From positions 3,558,501 through 3,622,500 of the forward strand of contig NZ_AP014809.1 in NCBI RefSeq assembly GCF_002355515.1: a stretch of DNA of 64,000 bases. Direction: 5' to 3'. Positions 34,688 to 43,420 of this stretch are shown in pieces. The translations under genes and the position numbers were made by a program. Origin of the DNA: Methylorubrum populi. Its GTDB lineage: Bacteria; Pseudomonadota; Alphaproteobacteria; Rhizobiales; Beijerinckiaceae. The number at the start of each line of letters is the position of its first letter. Positions within the stretch are counted from its first letter, which is position 1. Below the pieces are notes generated by a model that was not told the DNA's origin, did not search any database, and was given only the letters and a program-made list of their open reading frames with translations.

Positions 34688-35737
34688 TCAAGGAGCGGCG
34701 CTGGCCTGAAGGACGGGCTGCGGCTGCGGCGCGGGTCCGACCGAGACGCGGCCGGGGCCGATCACCACGGCCTGGAGCACCTTCTTCGAGGCGCCATTGG
34801 TCACCGCGACGCTGGCGCCGAGCCGGCCGTTCTCGTTGGCGACGCCGCGCATCGAGAGTGAAACTCCGGGTGTCTCGAACACGATGGCGACGCTCTCGCC
34901 GCGGGCGACGAGATCGGGCGGCGCCACGTCGCCCGAGCGCAGGACCGAACCGGCGCTCAGGGAACGCTGCGCCACCTGGCCCTGGACCAGACCCGGCGCG
35001 CCCTGCACGTCGGCCGGGACGGCGTCGCGCGGCCGGCGCTCGATCGAGAGGTCGGCACTGGCGATCGCCTCGCCGCGATTGAGGCTGCGGGTCAGCACCG
35101 CCACTTCGCGGGTCTCGACCGCGACGCCGGCGACCCGGAGCGAGGCCTGCCGCTCGCCGAGCACGATCAGACCGGCGACCCGGCGGGAGCGGGGATCGTA
35201 GGTGACATCGACCGCCGCCGCCTGTCCGTCGAGATCGAGCGGGGCGAGCAGCACCGGCGCGTCGCCGTCGAGCCGCACCGACAGCGCCTTGGCCTCGAGG
35301 CCGTAGCCGGTCTCGAGCGCCCGCTTCAAGGCGGCCTCGATCTCCGGCGGACCGACCCGGCGGGCGGCGCGCTGCACCGTGACCTGCACCCGGCCGCCGG
35401 TCTCGATGCCGGTGAGGCCGAGGGCAGCGACGGATTCGATGATGCGGCGGGCCTGGATCGTGCCGATCGCGCCGAGCGCCGGGGCGCGGAACAGCGGGCG
35501 GGCGGCGAGTTCGGACGGCGCACCCTCGACGAGGTCGCCGAGGCTCAGCGTGTCGCCGCGCGCGGTCACGTCGCCGCGCAGGCGCAACGGAGAGCCCGCG
35601 GCCATCAGCGGCAGGGCGAACAGGGTCATCGCCATGAAGGCGGCGAGCGCGACGACGGTCCGGCCGATCACGCCGCGCGACAGGGGGGTGACGGCGGGCG
35701 GGACGGAGTGGCGGAGCGGCCTGTGGTTGTGCGTCAC
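34688..35737 (-). CDS. flgA: Flagellar P-ring assembly chaperone FlgA
   Basis: A 349-residue periplasmic protein with a hydrophobic leader (VVALAAFMAMTLFALPLMAA). The mature part has a first domain (LRLRGDVTARGDTLSLGDLV) and the FlgA/SAF-type C-terminal part (LTRSLNRGEAIASADLSIER, PGVSLSMRGVANENGRLG). FlgA chaperones FlgI in the periplasm for P-ring assembly. It lies 11 bp after flgG and 52 bp before flgH. Longer than enterobacterial FlgA (about 220 aa), as usual in alphaproteobacteria. Confidence 0.9.
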   Translation of the reverse strand: MTHNHRPLRHSVPPAVTPLSRGVIGRTVVALAAFMAMTLFALPLMAAGSPLRLRGDVTARGDTLSLGDLVEGAPSELAARPLFRAPALGAIGTIQARRIIESVAALGLTGIETGGRVQVTVQRAARRVGPPEIEAALKRALETGYGLEAKALSVRLDGDAPVLLAPLDLDGQAAAVDVTYDPRSRRVAGLIVLGERQASLRVAGVAVETREVAVLTRSLNRGEAIASADLSIERRPRDAVPADVQGAPGLVQGQVAQRSLSAGSVLRSGDVAPPDLVARGESVAIVFETPGVSLSMRGVANENGRLGASVAVTNGASKKVLQAVVIGPGRVSVGPAPQPQPVLQASAAP

Positions 35738-35748
35738 GGGTCGGATCC

Positions 35749-36540
35749 TCAGCCGCGGAACATCTGCGAGGTGGTGGAGAGCATCTGGTCGGCGGCGGTG
35801 ACGACCTTGGAGTTCATCTCGTAGGCGCGCTGGGCCGCGATCAGCGACGAGATCTCGGTGACCGCGTTGACGTTGGCCTCTTCGAGGTAGTTCTGCTGCA
35901 GATTGCCGAAGCCCTCGGAGCCCGGCAGGCCGGTGATGGCCGGCCCGGAGGCGGCGGTCTCCACGAACAGGTTGTCGCCGATCGATTCGAGACCGACCTT
36001 GTTGACGAAGCGGGCGAGCTGGAACTGGCCGAGTGCCTGGGGCGCGGTCTGGCCGGGCAGGGTCGCCTGGACGGCGCCGGTGGCCGAGATCGTCACCGAG
36101 GTTGCGGTGTTGGGCACCGTCACGCCGGGATCGAGCAGGTAGCCGTCGCGGGTCACCATCTGCCCCTGCGCGTCGAGGTCGAACGAACCGTCGCGGCTAT
36201 AGGCGGTACGCCCGTCGGGCAGGCGGATGCGGAAGAAGCCCTCGCCGCGGATTGCGACGTCGTAGTCCTTCTCGGTCTGGGCCAGCGGGCCCTGCGTCAT
36301 GGCGCGGGCGGTCGAGGTGGTCTTCACGCCGGAGCCCAGGGCGAGGCCGGCGGGCAGGATCGTGTTCTGGTCCGAGGTCGAGGAGCCCGAGCGACGCAGG
36401 TTCTGGTACAGCAGGTCCTGGAAATGCACCTGCTGGCGCTTGTAGCCGGTGGTGCGCAGGTTCGCGATGTTGTTCGAGATGACCTGGACGTTGAGTTCCT
36501 GGGCCGCCATGCCCGTGGCGGCGGCGTAGAGGGCGCGCAT
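35749..36540 (-). CDS. flgG: Flagellar distal rod protein FlgG
   Basis: A 263-residue distal rod subunit. The N-terminal rod motif RALYAAATGMAAQELNVQVI, ISNNIANLRTTGYKRQ is complete, the middle has the FlgG-specific RLPDGRTAYSRDGSFDLD, and the C-terminus EEANVNAVTEISSLIAAQRA ends with the usual coiled segment. Length equals the enterobacterial protein (about 260). It follows flgF by 26 bp. Confidence 0.97.
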   Translation of the reverse strand: MRALYAAATGMAAQELNVQVISNNIANLRTTGYKRQQVHFQDLLYQNLRRSGSSTSDQNTILPAGLALGSGVKTTSTARAMTQGPLAQTEKDYDVAIRGEGFFRIRLPDGRTAYSRDGSFDLDAQGQMVTRDGYLLDPGVTVPNTATSVTISATGAVQATLPGQTAPQALGQFQLARFVNKVGLESIGDNLFVETAASGPAITGLPGSEGFGNLQQNYLEEANVNAVTEISSLIAAQRAYEMNSKVVTAADQMLSTTSQMFRG

Positions 36541-36566
36541 CGGCGTCGGTCCTTAGAGCCGGGAGA

Positions 36567-37307
36567 TCAGGCGACGTCGGCGAGACGGCGGATCGCCGTG
36601 CCGCGCAGGTCGTCGAGGCGCGAGATCACGCTCGAGACCATGGTGTAGGTGCGGTTCACGTCCATCAGCCGGGTCATCTCGACCACCGGCTTCACGTTGG
36701 AGCGCTCCAACGCGCCGGGCTCGAGATGCGCGCCGGGACCGGCGGGCCGGGCGGGCGCCTCGGACGAGAACAGGTTGGCCCCCTCCGACTTCAGCGCCTG
36801 CGCGTTGGCGAAGGTGACGAGGCGCAGGCGGCCGCGGATGCCGAGATTGGTCGAGACCGTGCCGTCGGGCGCGATCGCGAGGCCCGTCTCCTGCTGGCCG
36901 ATGGTGATCGGGCCGCCGTCGCCCTGCACCGCGTAGCCGTCCGAGGTGACGAGATTGCCCCCCGCGTCGAGTTCGAAGGCGCCGTTACGGGTGTAGCGCA
37001 CCCCCTGCGGGGTCTGAACGGCGAGGAAGGCGTCCCCGCGCAGGGCCACGTGCATCGGGTTGCCGTCGGGCTCGACCGGTCCCTGCGAGAGGTCGAGCGG
37101 CGTGCCCTGGTCGATCACGTAGGAGAGGCGCCGGTCGGAGCGCTGGAAGCTGTCGGCGGAGGCCACCGGCATCAGGTATTCCTGAAACCGGGCGGAGCGC
37201 GCCTTGAAGCCGGTGGTCGAGACGTTGGCCATGTTGTTGGCGATGACGTCGAGTTCGCGGGCGAGCGCGGCCTGAGCGGAGACTCCGACGAAGAGCGCGT
37301 TCTGCAT
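36567..37307 (-). CDS. flgF: Flagellar proximal rod protein FlgF
   Basis: A 246-residue rod protein. MQNALFVGVSAQAALARELD opens the N-terminal helix, and VIANNMANVSTTGFKARSAR is the rod signature; VRYTRNGAFELDAGGNLVTS is the middle domain and VKPVVEMTRLMDVNRTYTMV the C-terminal helix. ATG 37307 is chosen because the rod helix begins there; the frame is open for 48 codons upstream without related sequence. First gene of flgFGAH with a sigma-54 promoter 40 bp before it. Confidence 0.95.
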   Translation of the reverse strand: MQNALFVGVSAQAALARELDVIANNMANVSTTGFKARSARFQEYLMPVASADSFQRSDRRLSYVIDQGTPLDLSQGPVEPDGNPMHVALRGDAFLAVQTPQGVRYTRNGAFELDAGGNLVTSDGYAVQGDGGPITIGQQETGLAIAPDGTVSTNLGIRGRLRLVTFANAQALKSEGANLFSSEAPARPAGPGAHLEPGALERSNVKPVVEMTRLMDVNRTYTMVSSVISRLDDLRGTAIRRLADVA

Positions 37308-37345
37308 GGTGTGCCTCGGATGGCGACGGGTTCGTGCTCTCCACC

Positions 37346-37360
37346 GCAGGGGCCGTGCCA
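37346..37360 (-). promoter_or_regulatory. Sigma-54 (-24/-12) promoter for flgF
   Basis: Read on the minus strand: TGGCAC (37360-37355), GGCCC, CTGC (37349-37346), one mismatch to TGGCAC-N5-TTGC. The transcript would begin near 37334, about 27 bases before the flgF ATG at 37307. It shares TGGCACGGCCC with the site before flgI. Confidence 0.72.
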
Positions 37361-37581
37361 ATCCGGCCGGTCTCGTTTTTACCTTGACGGACAATGACTT
37401 GAGGCATTGCGGTCTGGAAACGGGCACCAGCGCGCACCGCGCCGGCGGCAAGTCCGACCCGGCAAGTTCTGCCGCCTTAACCGAGGGTTAACCACGTCGG
37501 TCGAGAAGGGAGTGAAGGGGATTGCGTCCTGCGCGCGAGCCTCGCCCGATCGTTCCGAACCGGTTCGCCGACGAGCAGCAG

Positions 37582-38100
37582 ATGGCCAAGAAGCCGAAGA
37601 AGGCGCCCGCGGCCGAGGGCGAAGAGGGCGCGGCGGAAGCGCCGAAGTCCAAGAAGAAGCTCATCATCATCGCCGCGGCGGTTCTGCTCCTCGGCGGCGG
37701 CGGGGGCGGGTTCTTCTTCATGAAGAGCCGGGCGGCGCATGCCGATGCCCATGGCGAGCACGCGGCCGAGAAGGTCGATCCGAAGGCCCAGGCCGTCTTC
37801 CTCGATGTGCGCGACATGATGGTCAACCTCAGCCCCGATCCGGGAGCGACCAAGGCCAACGTGCTCAAGCTGCGCGTCGCGCTGGAACTGAAGGACGCCA
37901 AGGTCGAGGCGACGGTCAAGCCGCTGCTGCCGCGGGTGGAGGACGCCTTCCAGACCTATCTGCGCGAGATCCGGGCGAGCGATCTGGCCGGCTCGACCGG
38001 CCTGTACCGCCTGCGCGAGGAGCTGCTGCGGCGGGTCAACATCGCGCTGCATCCCGCCAAGGCCGAGGCGGTGCTGTTCAAGGACGTGATCGTTCAGTGA
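37582..38100 (+). CDS. fliL: Flagellar basal-body protein FliL
   Basis: A 172-residue FliL homologue: Lys-rich cytoplasmic start, one membrane helix (LIIIAAAVLLLGGGGGGFFF, about residues 27-46) and a periplasmic domain (VFLDVRDMMVNLSPDPGATK, RVALELKDAKVEATVKPLLP, GLYRLREELLRRVNIAL). FliL rings support stator function. ATG 37582 is preferred; twenty upstream codons show no similarity. It is divergent from flgF and 62 bp before fliM. Confidence 0.94.
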   Translation: MAKKPKKAPAAEGEEGAAEAPKSKKKLIIIAAAVLLLGGGGGGFFFMKSRAAHADAHGEHAAEKVDPKAQAVFLDVRDMMVNLSPDPGATKANVLKLRVALELKDAKVEATVKPLLPRVEDAFQTYLREIRASDLAGSTGLYRLREELLRRVNIALHPAKAEAVLFKDVIVQ

Positions 38101-38162
38101 GCGGCCCGTCCATCTCCGCCCGAATCCCCAACGCTTAAGACAGACGCGAGCGCGCGACAGGC

Positions 38163-39380
38163 ATGACCGGTCCCGAGGACGAGCTGGAGGACGATTGGGC
38201 GGCCGCCTTCGCCGAGCAGGGCGAGGGCGGCGGCGGCGACGCCTCGCTGGCCGAGGAATGGGGCGCGGCACTCGCCGAGCAGGGCACGACCAAGAGTGCG
38301 GGCGACGTCGCCGCCGAGTGGGCGACGATGATCGAGGACGGGGAGACCGAGAATCTCCCCGAACTCGCCGGCAACGACCGCATCCTGAACCAGGACGAGA
38401 TCGACGGCGTCCTCGGCTTCTCGCTGCGCGAGCTCTCCGCCTCCGGGGCGGGCGGCGTTCGCGCCATCGTCGATTCGGGCGTCGTCCAGTACGAACGCCT
38501 GCCGATGCTGGAAATCGTCTTCGACCGGATGATCCGGTTGCTGTCGACGTCCCTGCGCAACTTCTTCCAGGACAACGTCGAGGTGACCCTCGACAACATC
38601 ACCTCGGTCCGCTTCGGCGACTACCTCAACGCGATCCCGCTCCCCACCCTGCTCGGCGTGTTCAAGGCGGATGCCTGGGAGGGCTCTGGCCTCGTCACCG
38701 TCGAGCAGACGCTGGCCTATTCGACCATGGACCTGCTGCTCGGGGGCAAGCGCGGCGGCTCGTCGAGCCGCCTCGACGGGCGGCCCTTCACCACGATCGA
38801 GATGAGCCTCGTGCGCCGCCTCGTCGAGATCATCCTCACCGACCTCGAACTCTCGTTCCAGCCGCTCTCGCCGGTGCGGTTCGGGATCGACCGCATCGAG
38901 ACCAACCCGCGCTTCGCCACCATCACCCGGCCCGGCAACGCCGCGATCCTGATCACGCTCAAGCTCGACATGGACGGGCGCGGCGGCGGGATGCAGATCC
39001 TGTTCCCCTACGCGACGATCGAGCCGATCCGCGACCTGCTCATGCAGAGCTTCATGGGCGAGCGGCTCGGGCGCGATCAGGTCTGGGAGAGCCACCTCGC
39101 CACCGAGATCTGGCAGGCGGACGTGGAGATGGAGGCGGTGCTGCACGAGGTGACGCTGCCCCTGAAGCGGGTGCTCAACCTCAAGGTCGGCGACACCCTG
39201 ATGTTCGACCGCAAGCCGACCGACCTCATCACCGTGCGCTGCGGCGACTGGGCGCTGACGCAGGGGCGGATCGGCCGGATCGACGATTCGATTGCGGTGC
39301 AGGTCGCCCGTCCCCTGCGGCAGTCGCGCACGACGCTGCAGGCGTACGAAATCTCGATGCAGAACAGTAACGACGGCTGA
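38163..39380 (+). CDS. fliM: Flagellar motor switch protein FliM, with N-terminal Trp repeats
   Basis: A 405-residue switch protein of the rotor C ring. The CheY-binding motif usually at the very start (LSQDEIDALL) is here at residues 75-83 as LNQDEIDGVL; the middle domain (RLPMLEIVFDRMIRLLSTSL) and the C-terminal SpoA domain (LPLKRVLNLKVGDTLMFDRK) follow. The 70-residue N-terminal extension holds three repeats with a conserved Trp: DDWAAAFAEQ (W12), EEWGAALAEQ (W33) and AEWATMIEDG (W53). They resemble the DLWAxALxEQ start of FliN. Followed 11 bp later by a DUF6468-type gene. Confidence 0.95.
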   Translation: MTGPEDELEDDWAAAFAEQGEGGGGDASLAEEWGAALAEQGTTKSAGDVAAEWATMIEDGETENLPELAGNDRILNQDEIDGVLGFSLRELSASGAGGVRAIVDSGVVQYERLPMLEIVFDRMIRLLSTSLRNFFQDNVEVTLDNITSVRFGDYLNAIPLPTLLGVFKADAWEGSGLVTVEQTLAYSTMDLLLGGKRGGSSSRLDGRPFTTIEMSLVRRLVEIILTDLELSFQPLSPVRFGIDRIETNPRFATITRPGNAAILITLKLDMDGRGGGMQILFPYATIEPIRDLLMQSFMGERLGRDQVWESHLATEIWQADVEMEAVLHEVTLPLKRVLNLKVGDTLMFDRKPTDLITVRCGDWALTQGRIGRIDDSIAVQVARPLRQSRTTLQAYEISMQNSNDG

Positions 39381-39391
39381 GTGGCTGGGGC

Positions 39392-39901
39392 TTGATGATG
39401 ACCTTCTTCGTCTCGATGGCCGCCGACGTTCTCGTCGCCGTTCTGCTGGTGGCGACCATCGTCTCATCGGTGAAGCTGTCGAGGCGCATCAGTAAGCTCA
39501 AGGCGGACGAGGCGGCCCTGCGCTCGACCATCGGCGACCTCGTGGTGGCGAGCGCCACCGCCGAGCGCGCCATCGCGGGCCTGCGCGCCACCCTCGACGA
39601 GTGCGACCGCACGCTGACCGAGCGTCTCGCCGGCGCCGAGCGCACCAGCACCGATCTCGTCGCGCATGTGGAGGCGGGCGAGAGCGTCATCAGCCGCATC
39701 GCGGCCATCGTCGGCCAGGCGCGGACCGCCACCGCAGCGGCGCCCGCCGCATCCTCCTCCGCCGCCTCTGCCGGCCCGCGCCCAGTCGTGGTCGAGGCCG
39801 CCCCGGTCGGCGGCAACGGCGAGCGCGTCGGCGCGGCGCTCGCCGCCGCCCAGGCCCTGTCCGAGCGCGCCCTCGACCGTCTCCGGGCCAGGGCCGCATG
39901 A
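39392..39901 (+). CDS. DUF6468-type flagellar-locus membrane protein
   Basis: A 169-residue protein with one N-terminal membrane helix (FVSMAADVLVAVLLVATIVS) and a coiled-coil cytoplasmic part (RRISKLKADEAALRSTIGDL, then RAIAGLRATLDECDRTLTER). The C-terminal third is Ala/Pro-rich. Proteins of this layout (DUF6468, from memory) sit in alphaproteobacterial flagellar clusters between fliM and the MotE-like gene. The ATGA overlap with the next gene indicates coupling. Function unknown; a motor or stator accessory is plausible. Confidence 0.7.
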   Translation: MMMTFFVSMAADVLVAVLLVATIVSSVKLSRRISKLKADEAALRSTIGDLVVASATAERAIAGLRATLDECDRTLTERLAGAERTSTDLVAHVEAGESVISRIAAIVGQARTATAAAPAASSSAASAGPRPVVVEAAPVGGNGERVGAALAAAQALSERALDRLRARAA

Positions 39902-40695
39902 CTCTGCCCGCGCGCCGACTCGCACGCCTCGCGAGCCTTCCGGCACGCCCCTTCCGGCTGCGCCTGATCGACGCCGTGACCCTGGCGGCGATCGGGCTTC
40001 TCGTGCTCAAGCTCACGGCCCTTCTGGCCGACGACCCGACGCCGCCCGGCACGCCGCTGCCGGACTTCGCCCGGGTGCTGGCCAAGGCGCGGAGCAACTA
40101 CGAGCCGACTGATCCGACGACGACCGGCTCCGTCTCCGCGCCGCCCAAGCCGGCCGAGCCCGCCCCGCCGCCGGTCTATCAGCCGGTGGTGCCGGAACCG
40201 GTCTCGGAGAGCGAGCGGGCGATCCTCGAGAAGCTCGCCGCCCGCCGCGAGAGCCTCAAGCAGCGCGGGAACGAGCTCGACCTGCGCGAGCAGATGCTGA
40301 AGGATGTCGAGCGCAAACTCGAATCCGGCGTGGCCGACCTGAAGGGCGCCGAGGACAAGGTCGGATCCGAGGGGACGAAGCGGGCCGAGGCCGAGCGGGC
40401 CGGAATGAAGGGCATCGTCCTGATGTACGAGACGATGAAGCCGAAGGACGCAGCCCGGGTGTTCGACCGCCTCAACCTCGAGACGCTGGTGCCGATCGTG
40501 ACGGCGATGAACCCGCGCAAGATGGCCGAGGTGCTGGCTCTGATGGGCTCCGAGCCCGCCGAGAAGCTGACCGTGGCGCTCGCCAACCGCGCCCGGGGCG
40601 TCGACGCTCCGCAGGTGGCCGCCGCTGCCCCCGGCCTGCCGCCGGGCGAGTTGCCGGCGATCGATCCCGGCCCGGCCGCCCGGCCCGTGCGCTGA
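39898..40695 (+). CDS. MotE-like protein with MgtE-N/FliG-N type domain
   Basis: A 265-residue protein: one N-terminal membrane helix (LIDAVTLAAIGLLVLKLTAL), a Pro-rich periplasmic linker, a coiled coil (ERAILEKLAARRESLKQRGN, LDLREQMLKDVERKLESGVA) and a C-terminal MgtE-N-like domain (LMYETMKPKDAARVFDRLNL, AMNPRKMAEVLALM). Sinorhizobium MotE has this plan and chaperones the motility protein MotC. Start ATG 39898 overlaps the previous stop. The identity as MotE is by plan, not by close sequence. Confidence 0.82.
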   Translation: MTLPARRLARLASLPARPFRLRLIDAVTLAAIGLLVLKLTALLADDPTPPGTPLPDFARVLAKARSNYEPTDPTTTGSVSAPPKPAEPAPPPVYQPVVPEPVSESERAILEKLAARRESLKQRGNELDLREQMLKDVERKLESGVADLKGAEDKVGSEGTKRAEAERAGMKGIVLMYETMKPKDAARVFDRLNLETLVPIVTAMNPRKMAEVLALMGSEPAEKLTVALANRARGVDAPQVAAAAPGLPPGELPAIDPGPAARPVR

Positions 40696-40698
40696 GAC

Positions 40699-41193
40699 CT
40701 ACCCGCCCGGCGCCGCCATGGCCCGTTCGATCGCGCCTTCGAGGGCCGCCGGCTTCGTCGAGGGCGAGAAGCGGCCGATCACCCGGCCGTCGCGGCCGAT
40801 CAGGAACTTCGTGAAGTTCCACTTGATCGCCTTCGTGCCGAAAAGCCCGGGCTTCTCTCGCTTGAGATCGACGTAGAGCGGGTCGGCCCCGGGACCGTTG
40901 ACCTCGACCTTGGCGAGCACCGGGAAGGTCACATCGTAGGTGAGCGAGCAGAACTGCTCGATGGCGGCGGCGTCGCCCGGCTCTTGGGCGCCGAACTGAT
41001 TGCAGGGCAGGCCGAGCACCACGAGGCCGCGGGCGCGATGGCGGCGCCAGAGCTCTTCCAGGCCCTGATATTGCGGCGTGAAACCGCATTTCGAGGCGGT
41101 GTTCACCACCAGCAGCACCTTGCCGCGATACTGCGACAGGGGATGGGCCTCGCCGCGGGCGTCGCGCGGGGCGTGATCGTAGAGGCTCGTCAT
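40699..41193 (-). CDS. Glutathione peroxidase
   Basis: A 164-residue thiol peroxidase of the glutathione peroxidase family, reducing peroxides. Catalytic cysteine in VVNTASKCGFTPQY, glutamine in GLPCNQFGAQEPG and tryptophan in IKWNFTKFLIGRDG are all present; selenocysteine is replaced by cysteine. Bacterial members often use thioredoxin rather than glutathione. ATG 41193 gives the normal length. It is convergent with the MotE-like gene, three bases apart. Confidence 0.94.
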   Translation of the reverse strand: MTSLYDHAPRDARGEAHPLSQYRGKVLLVVNTASKCGFTPQYQGLEELWRRHRARGLVVLGLPCNQFGAQEPGDAAAIEQFCSLTYDVTFPVLAKVEVNGPGADPLYVDLKREKPGLFGTKAIKWNFTKFLIGRDGRVIGRFSPSTKPAALEGAIERAMAAPGG

Positions 41194-41380
41194 GATCGGC
41201 TCGGGTGCCTTCTCTTGCCCAATAATCCCACCTTCATCCGGGAACTTGTCCTGAATTTCGTGGAATGATTCCAGGCTTGACCGCAAATTTCATTGTCGCA
41301 GTGCTGTGCGGCGTCGGTGCAATTGCATCCTTCTTAAAGCGAGGCTAGGCGCCCCTTACGACACCCTTAGGAGCCCGACC

Positions 41381-42082
41381 ATGCCGCCTCTGCCCCGCGG
41401 AACCGCGTCCGTCACGACGCTTCTGCTCGCCGGAATGCTGGCACTGACAGGGCCGGTCACCGTTCAGGCGCAGGAGGATGCCGCGCCCGAGGCTGCCCCC
41501 GCGGAGCCGGCCGCCAAGCCGAAGCCGCGCCCGCGCAAGCCCGCTCCGAAGAAGGAGGAACCCAAGGAGGCGACCAGCGCCGCGCCCTCCGGTACGGTGC
41601 TGGAACCGGCGGCGGCCTCCGGCTCCGCCCAGTGGCCGGCCGGCGCCAGCTCGGTCAGCGAGAGCTACGGCGACTGGACGATGAACTGCAACCGCGCCGA
41701 GGCGCGCACCGACTGTGTCATCATCCAGTCGCAGGGCGACCGGCGGACGGGCAAGCGGCTGTTCAGCTTCGAATTGCGGCCGCCCAAGGAAGGGAAGAGC
41801 GAGGGCCTGATCCTGATGCCGTTCGGCCTCCAGATCGAGCCGGGCGTGTCGTTCAAGCTCGACGACCGGCAGCTCGGCAAGGGGGCGCCGTTCTCGTTCT
41901 GCGTCACCGACGGCTGCCTCGTGCCGGTCAGCCTTCCGACGCTGGCCACCGACACGATGAAGACGGCGACGAACCTGACCATTTCGGCCACGAAGCCGGA
42001 CGCCAAGGAGCCGACGATCATCACCGTGCCGCTCTCCGGCTTCGCTGCGGCCTTCGCCCGGGCGAGCGCCTTCGGAAGCTGA
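41381..42082 (+). CDS. Invasion-associated locus B (IalB) family protein
   Basis: A 233-residue secreted protein: signal peptide (VTTLLLAGMLALTGPVTVQA), an Ala/Pro/Lys-rich linker, then the IalB domain (SYGDWTMNCNRAEARTDCVI, PFGLQIEPGVSFKLDD, FSFCVTDGCLVPVSLP) with four cysteines likely paired. Named after a Bartonella protein for red-cell entry, but the family is widespread in free-living alphaproteobacteria, so no virulence role should be read from it. Start ATG 41381. Confidence 0.88.
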   Translation: MPPLPRGTASVTTLLLAGMLALTGPVTVQAQEDAAPEAAPAEPAAKPKPRPRKPAPKKEEPKEATSAAPSGTVLEPAAASGSAQWPAGASSVSESYGDWTMNCNRAEARTDCVIIQSQGDRRTGKRLFSFELRPPKEGKSEGLILMPFGLQIEPGVSFKLDDRQLGKGAPFSFCVTDGCLVPVSLPTLATDTMKTATNLTISATKPDAKEPTIITVPLSGFAAAFARASAFGS

Positions 42083-42147
42083 GGCTGCGCTACTGACCGC
42101 GAGGGCCGGCCTCGCGATCGGGCTGAGAAATGGTAAGGCATGCACCC

Positions 42148-43413
42148 ATGCGGCCTTCAGCCAGAGCACTGCTTCTCGCCACCCTGACCCTCGCCGGCGC
42201 GTGCCCGGTACGGGCCGAGGCGCCGGCCGACCCCGTGAGGAGCCCGGCGGCGAGCCCGGCTGCGCCGGATTTTGCGCAGTGCCTCGACGGGCTGAGGACG
42301 CTCGCCGAGGCGCGCGGCGTGCCGCGGCCGGTGGCCGAGACCGCGCTCACGGGAATCGCACCCGACCCGTCCGTGGTGCCGGCGACCCAGTCCCAGGCCG
42401 AGTTCGTCAAGCCGATCTGGCAATATGTCGAGGCGAGCGTGACGCCGGAGCGGATCGCGACGGGACAGGCCAAACTCGCCGAGTGGTCCGAGGTGCTGGG
42501 GCGGATCGAGGCGGCCTACGGCGTCGATCGGCACATCCTGGTGGCCTTCTGGGGCGTCGAGTCGAATTACGGCGCGGCGCTCGAAGGCGGTGGGATTCGC
42601 CCCGTGGGGCCGGCGCTCGCCACGCTGGCCTGCGGCGACCCCACCCGTCCCGGCCTGTGGCGTGACGAGCTCGTCGCGGCCCTGAAGATCCTTGCCGACG
42701 GCGATGCCGACGCGGAGCGGATGCGCGGATCCTGGGCCGGCGCCATGGGCCATACCCAGTTCATGCCGACCGCCTTCCTGCGCCACGCGGTCGATTTCGA
42801 CGGCGACGGCAAGCGCGACATCTGGCACTCGGTGCCCGACGCGCTCGCCTCGACCGCCAATTTCCTCAAGCAATCCGGCTGGCGCGCGGGCGAGGGCTGG
42901 GGCGTTGAAGTGCTCCTGCCGGACACGTTCGATTACCGGCTCGCCGACGAGACCACCGAGCGGCCCTTCTCCGAGTGGCGGGCGCTCGGCCTCGCGCCGG
43001 CCAACGGTGCCTTTCCCGAGGGTGCGGAGCGCCGCGCCGCCCTGCTGCTGCCGACCGGCGCGAAGGGACCGGCCTTCCTGCTGGAACCGAATTTTCGGGT
43101 GATCCTGCGCTACAACACGGCGCTCGCCTACGCGCTCACCGTGGCGCATCTCTCCGACCGCTTGCGCGGGGCGCCCGGTTTCACCCGCGACTGGCCGCGG
43201 GGGGACCGCATGCTCACGACGGAGGAGCGAACCGACCTGCAGACGCGGCTCGCCGTCCTCGGCCACCCGGTCGGTGGTGCCGACGGCAAGATCGGGCCGA
43301 AGACCCGCGCCGCGATCCGCGCGTTCCAGGCAGCGACGGGCCTCGTGCCCGACGGCTACGCCGACGCCGCGCTCCTCGACAGGGTGCGGGACGCGCAGAA
43401 GCCGGCGCAGTAG
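42148..43413 (+). CDS. Lytic murein transglycosylase (MltB-type) with PG-binding domain
   Basis: A 421-residue periplasmic enzyme cutting peptidoglycan glycan strands. Signal peptide (ARALLLATLTLAGACPVRA); catalytic domain with the acid Glu in LVAFWGVESNYGAALEGG and the MltB block MGHTQFMPTAFLRHAVDFDG; C-terminal peptidoglycan-binding repeat (LQTRLAVLGHPVGGADGKIG, TRAAIRAFQAATGLVPDGYA). ATG 42148 is chosen; an ATG six codons earlier is an alternative. It may be exported as a lipoprotein-less soluble form. Confidence 0.93.
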   Translation: MRPSARALLLATLTLAGACPVRAEAPADPVRSPAASPAAPDFAQCLDGLRTLAEARGVPRPVAETALTGIAPDPSVVPATQSQAEFVKPIWQYVEASVTPERIATGQAKLAEWSEVLGRIEAAYGVDRHILVAFWGVESNYGAALEGGGIRPVGPALATLACGDPTRPGLWRDELVAALKILADGDADAERMRGSWAGAMGHTQFMPTAFLRHAVDFDGDGKRDIWHSVPDALASTANFLKQSGWRAGEGWGVEVLLPDTFDYRLADETTERPFSEWRALGLAPANGAFPEGAERRAALLLPTGAKGPAFLLEPNFRVILRYNTALAYALTVAHLSDRLRGAPGFTRDWPRGDRMLTTEERTDLQTRLAVLGHPVGGADGKIGPKTRAAIRAFQAATGLVPDGYADAALLDRVRDAQKPAQ

Positions 43414-43420
43414 CTCTCCG

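Noticed and set aside
42099..42117. GC-rich hairpin after the IalB-family gene
   Set aside because: CGCGAGG and CCTCGCG can pair, but there is no T-run and GC-rich palindromes are frequent here.
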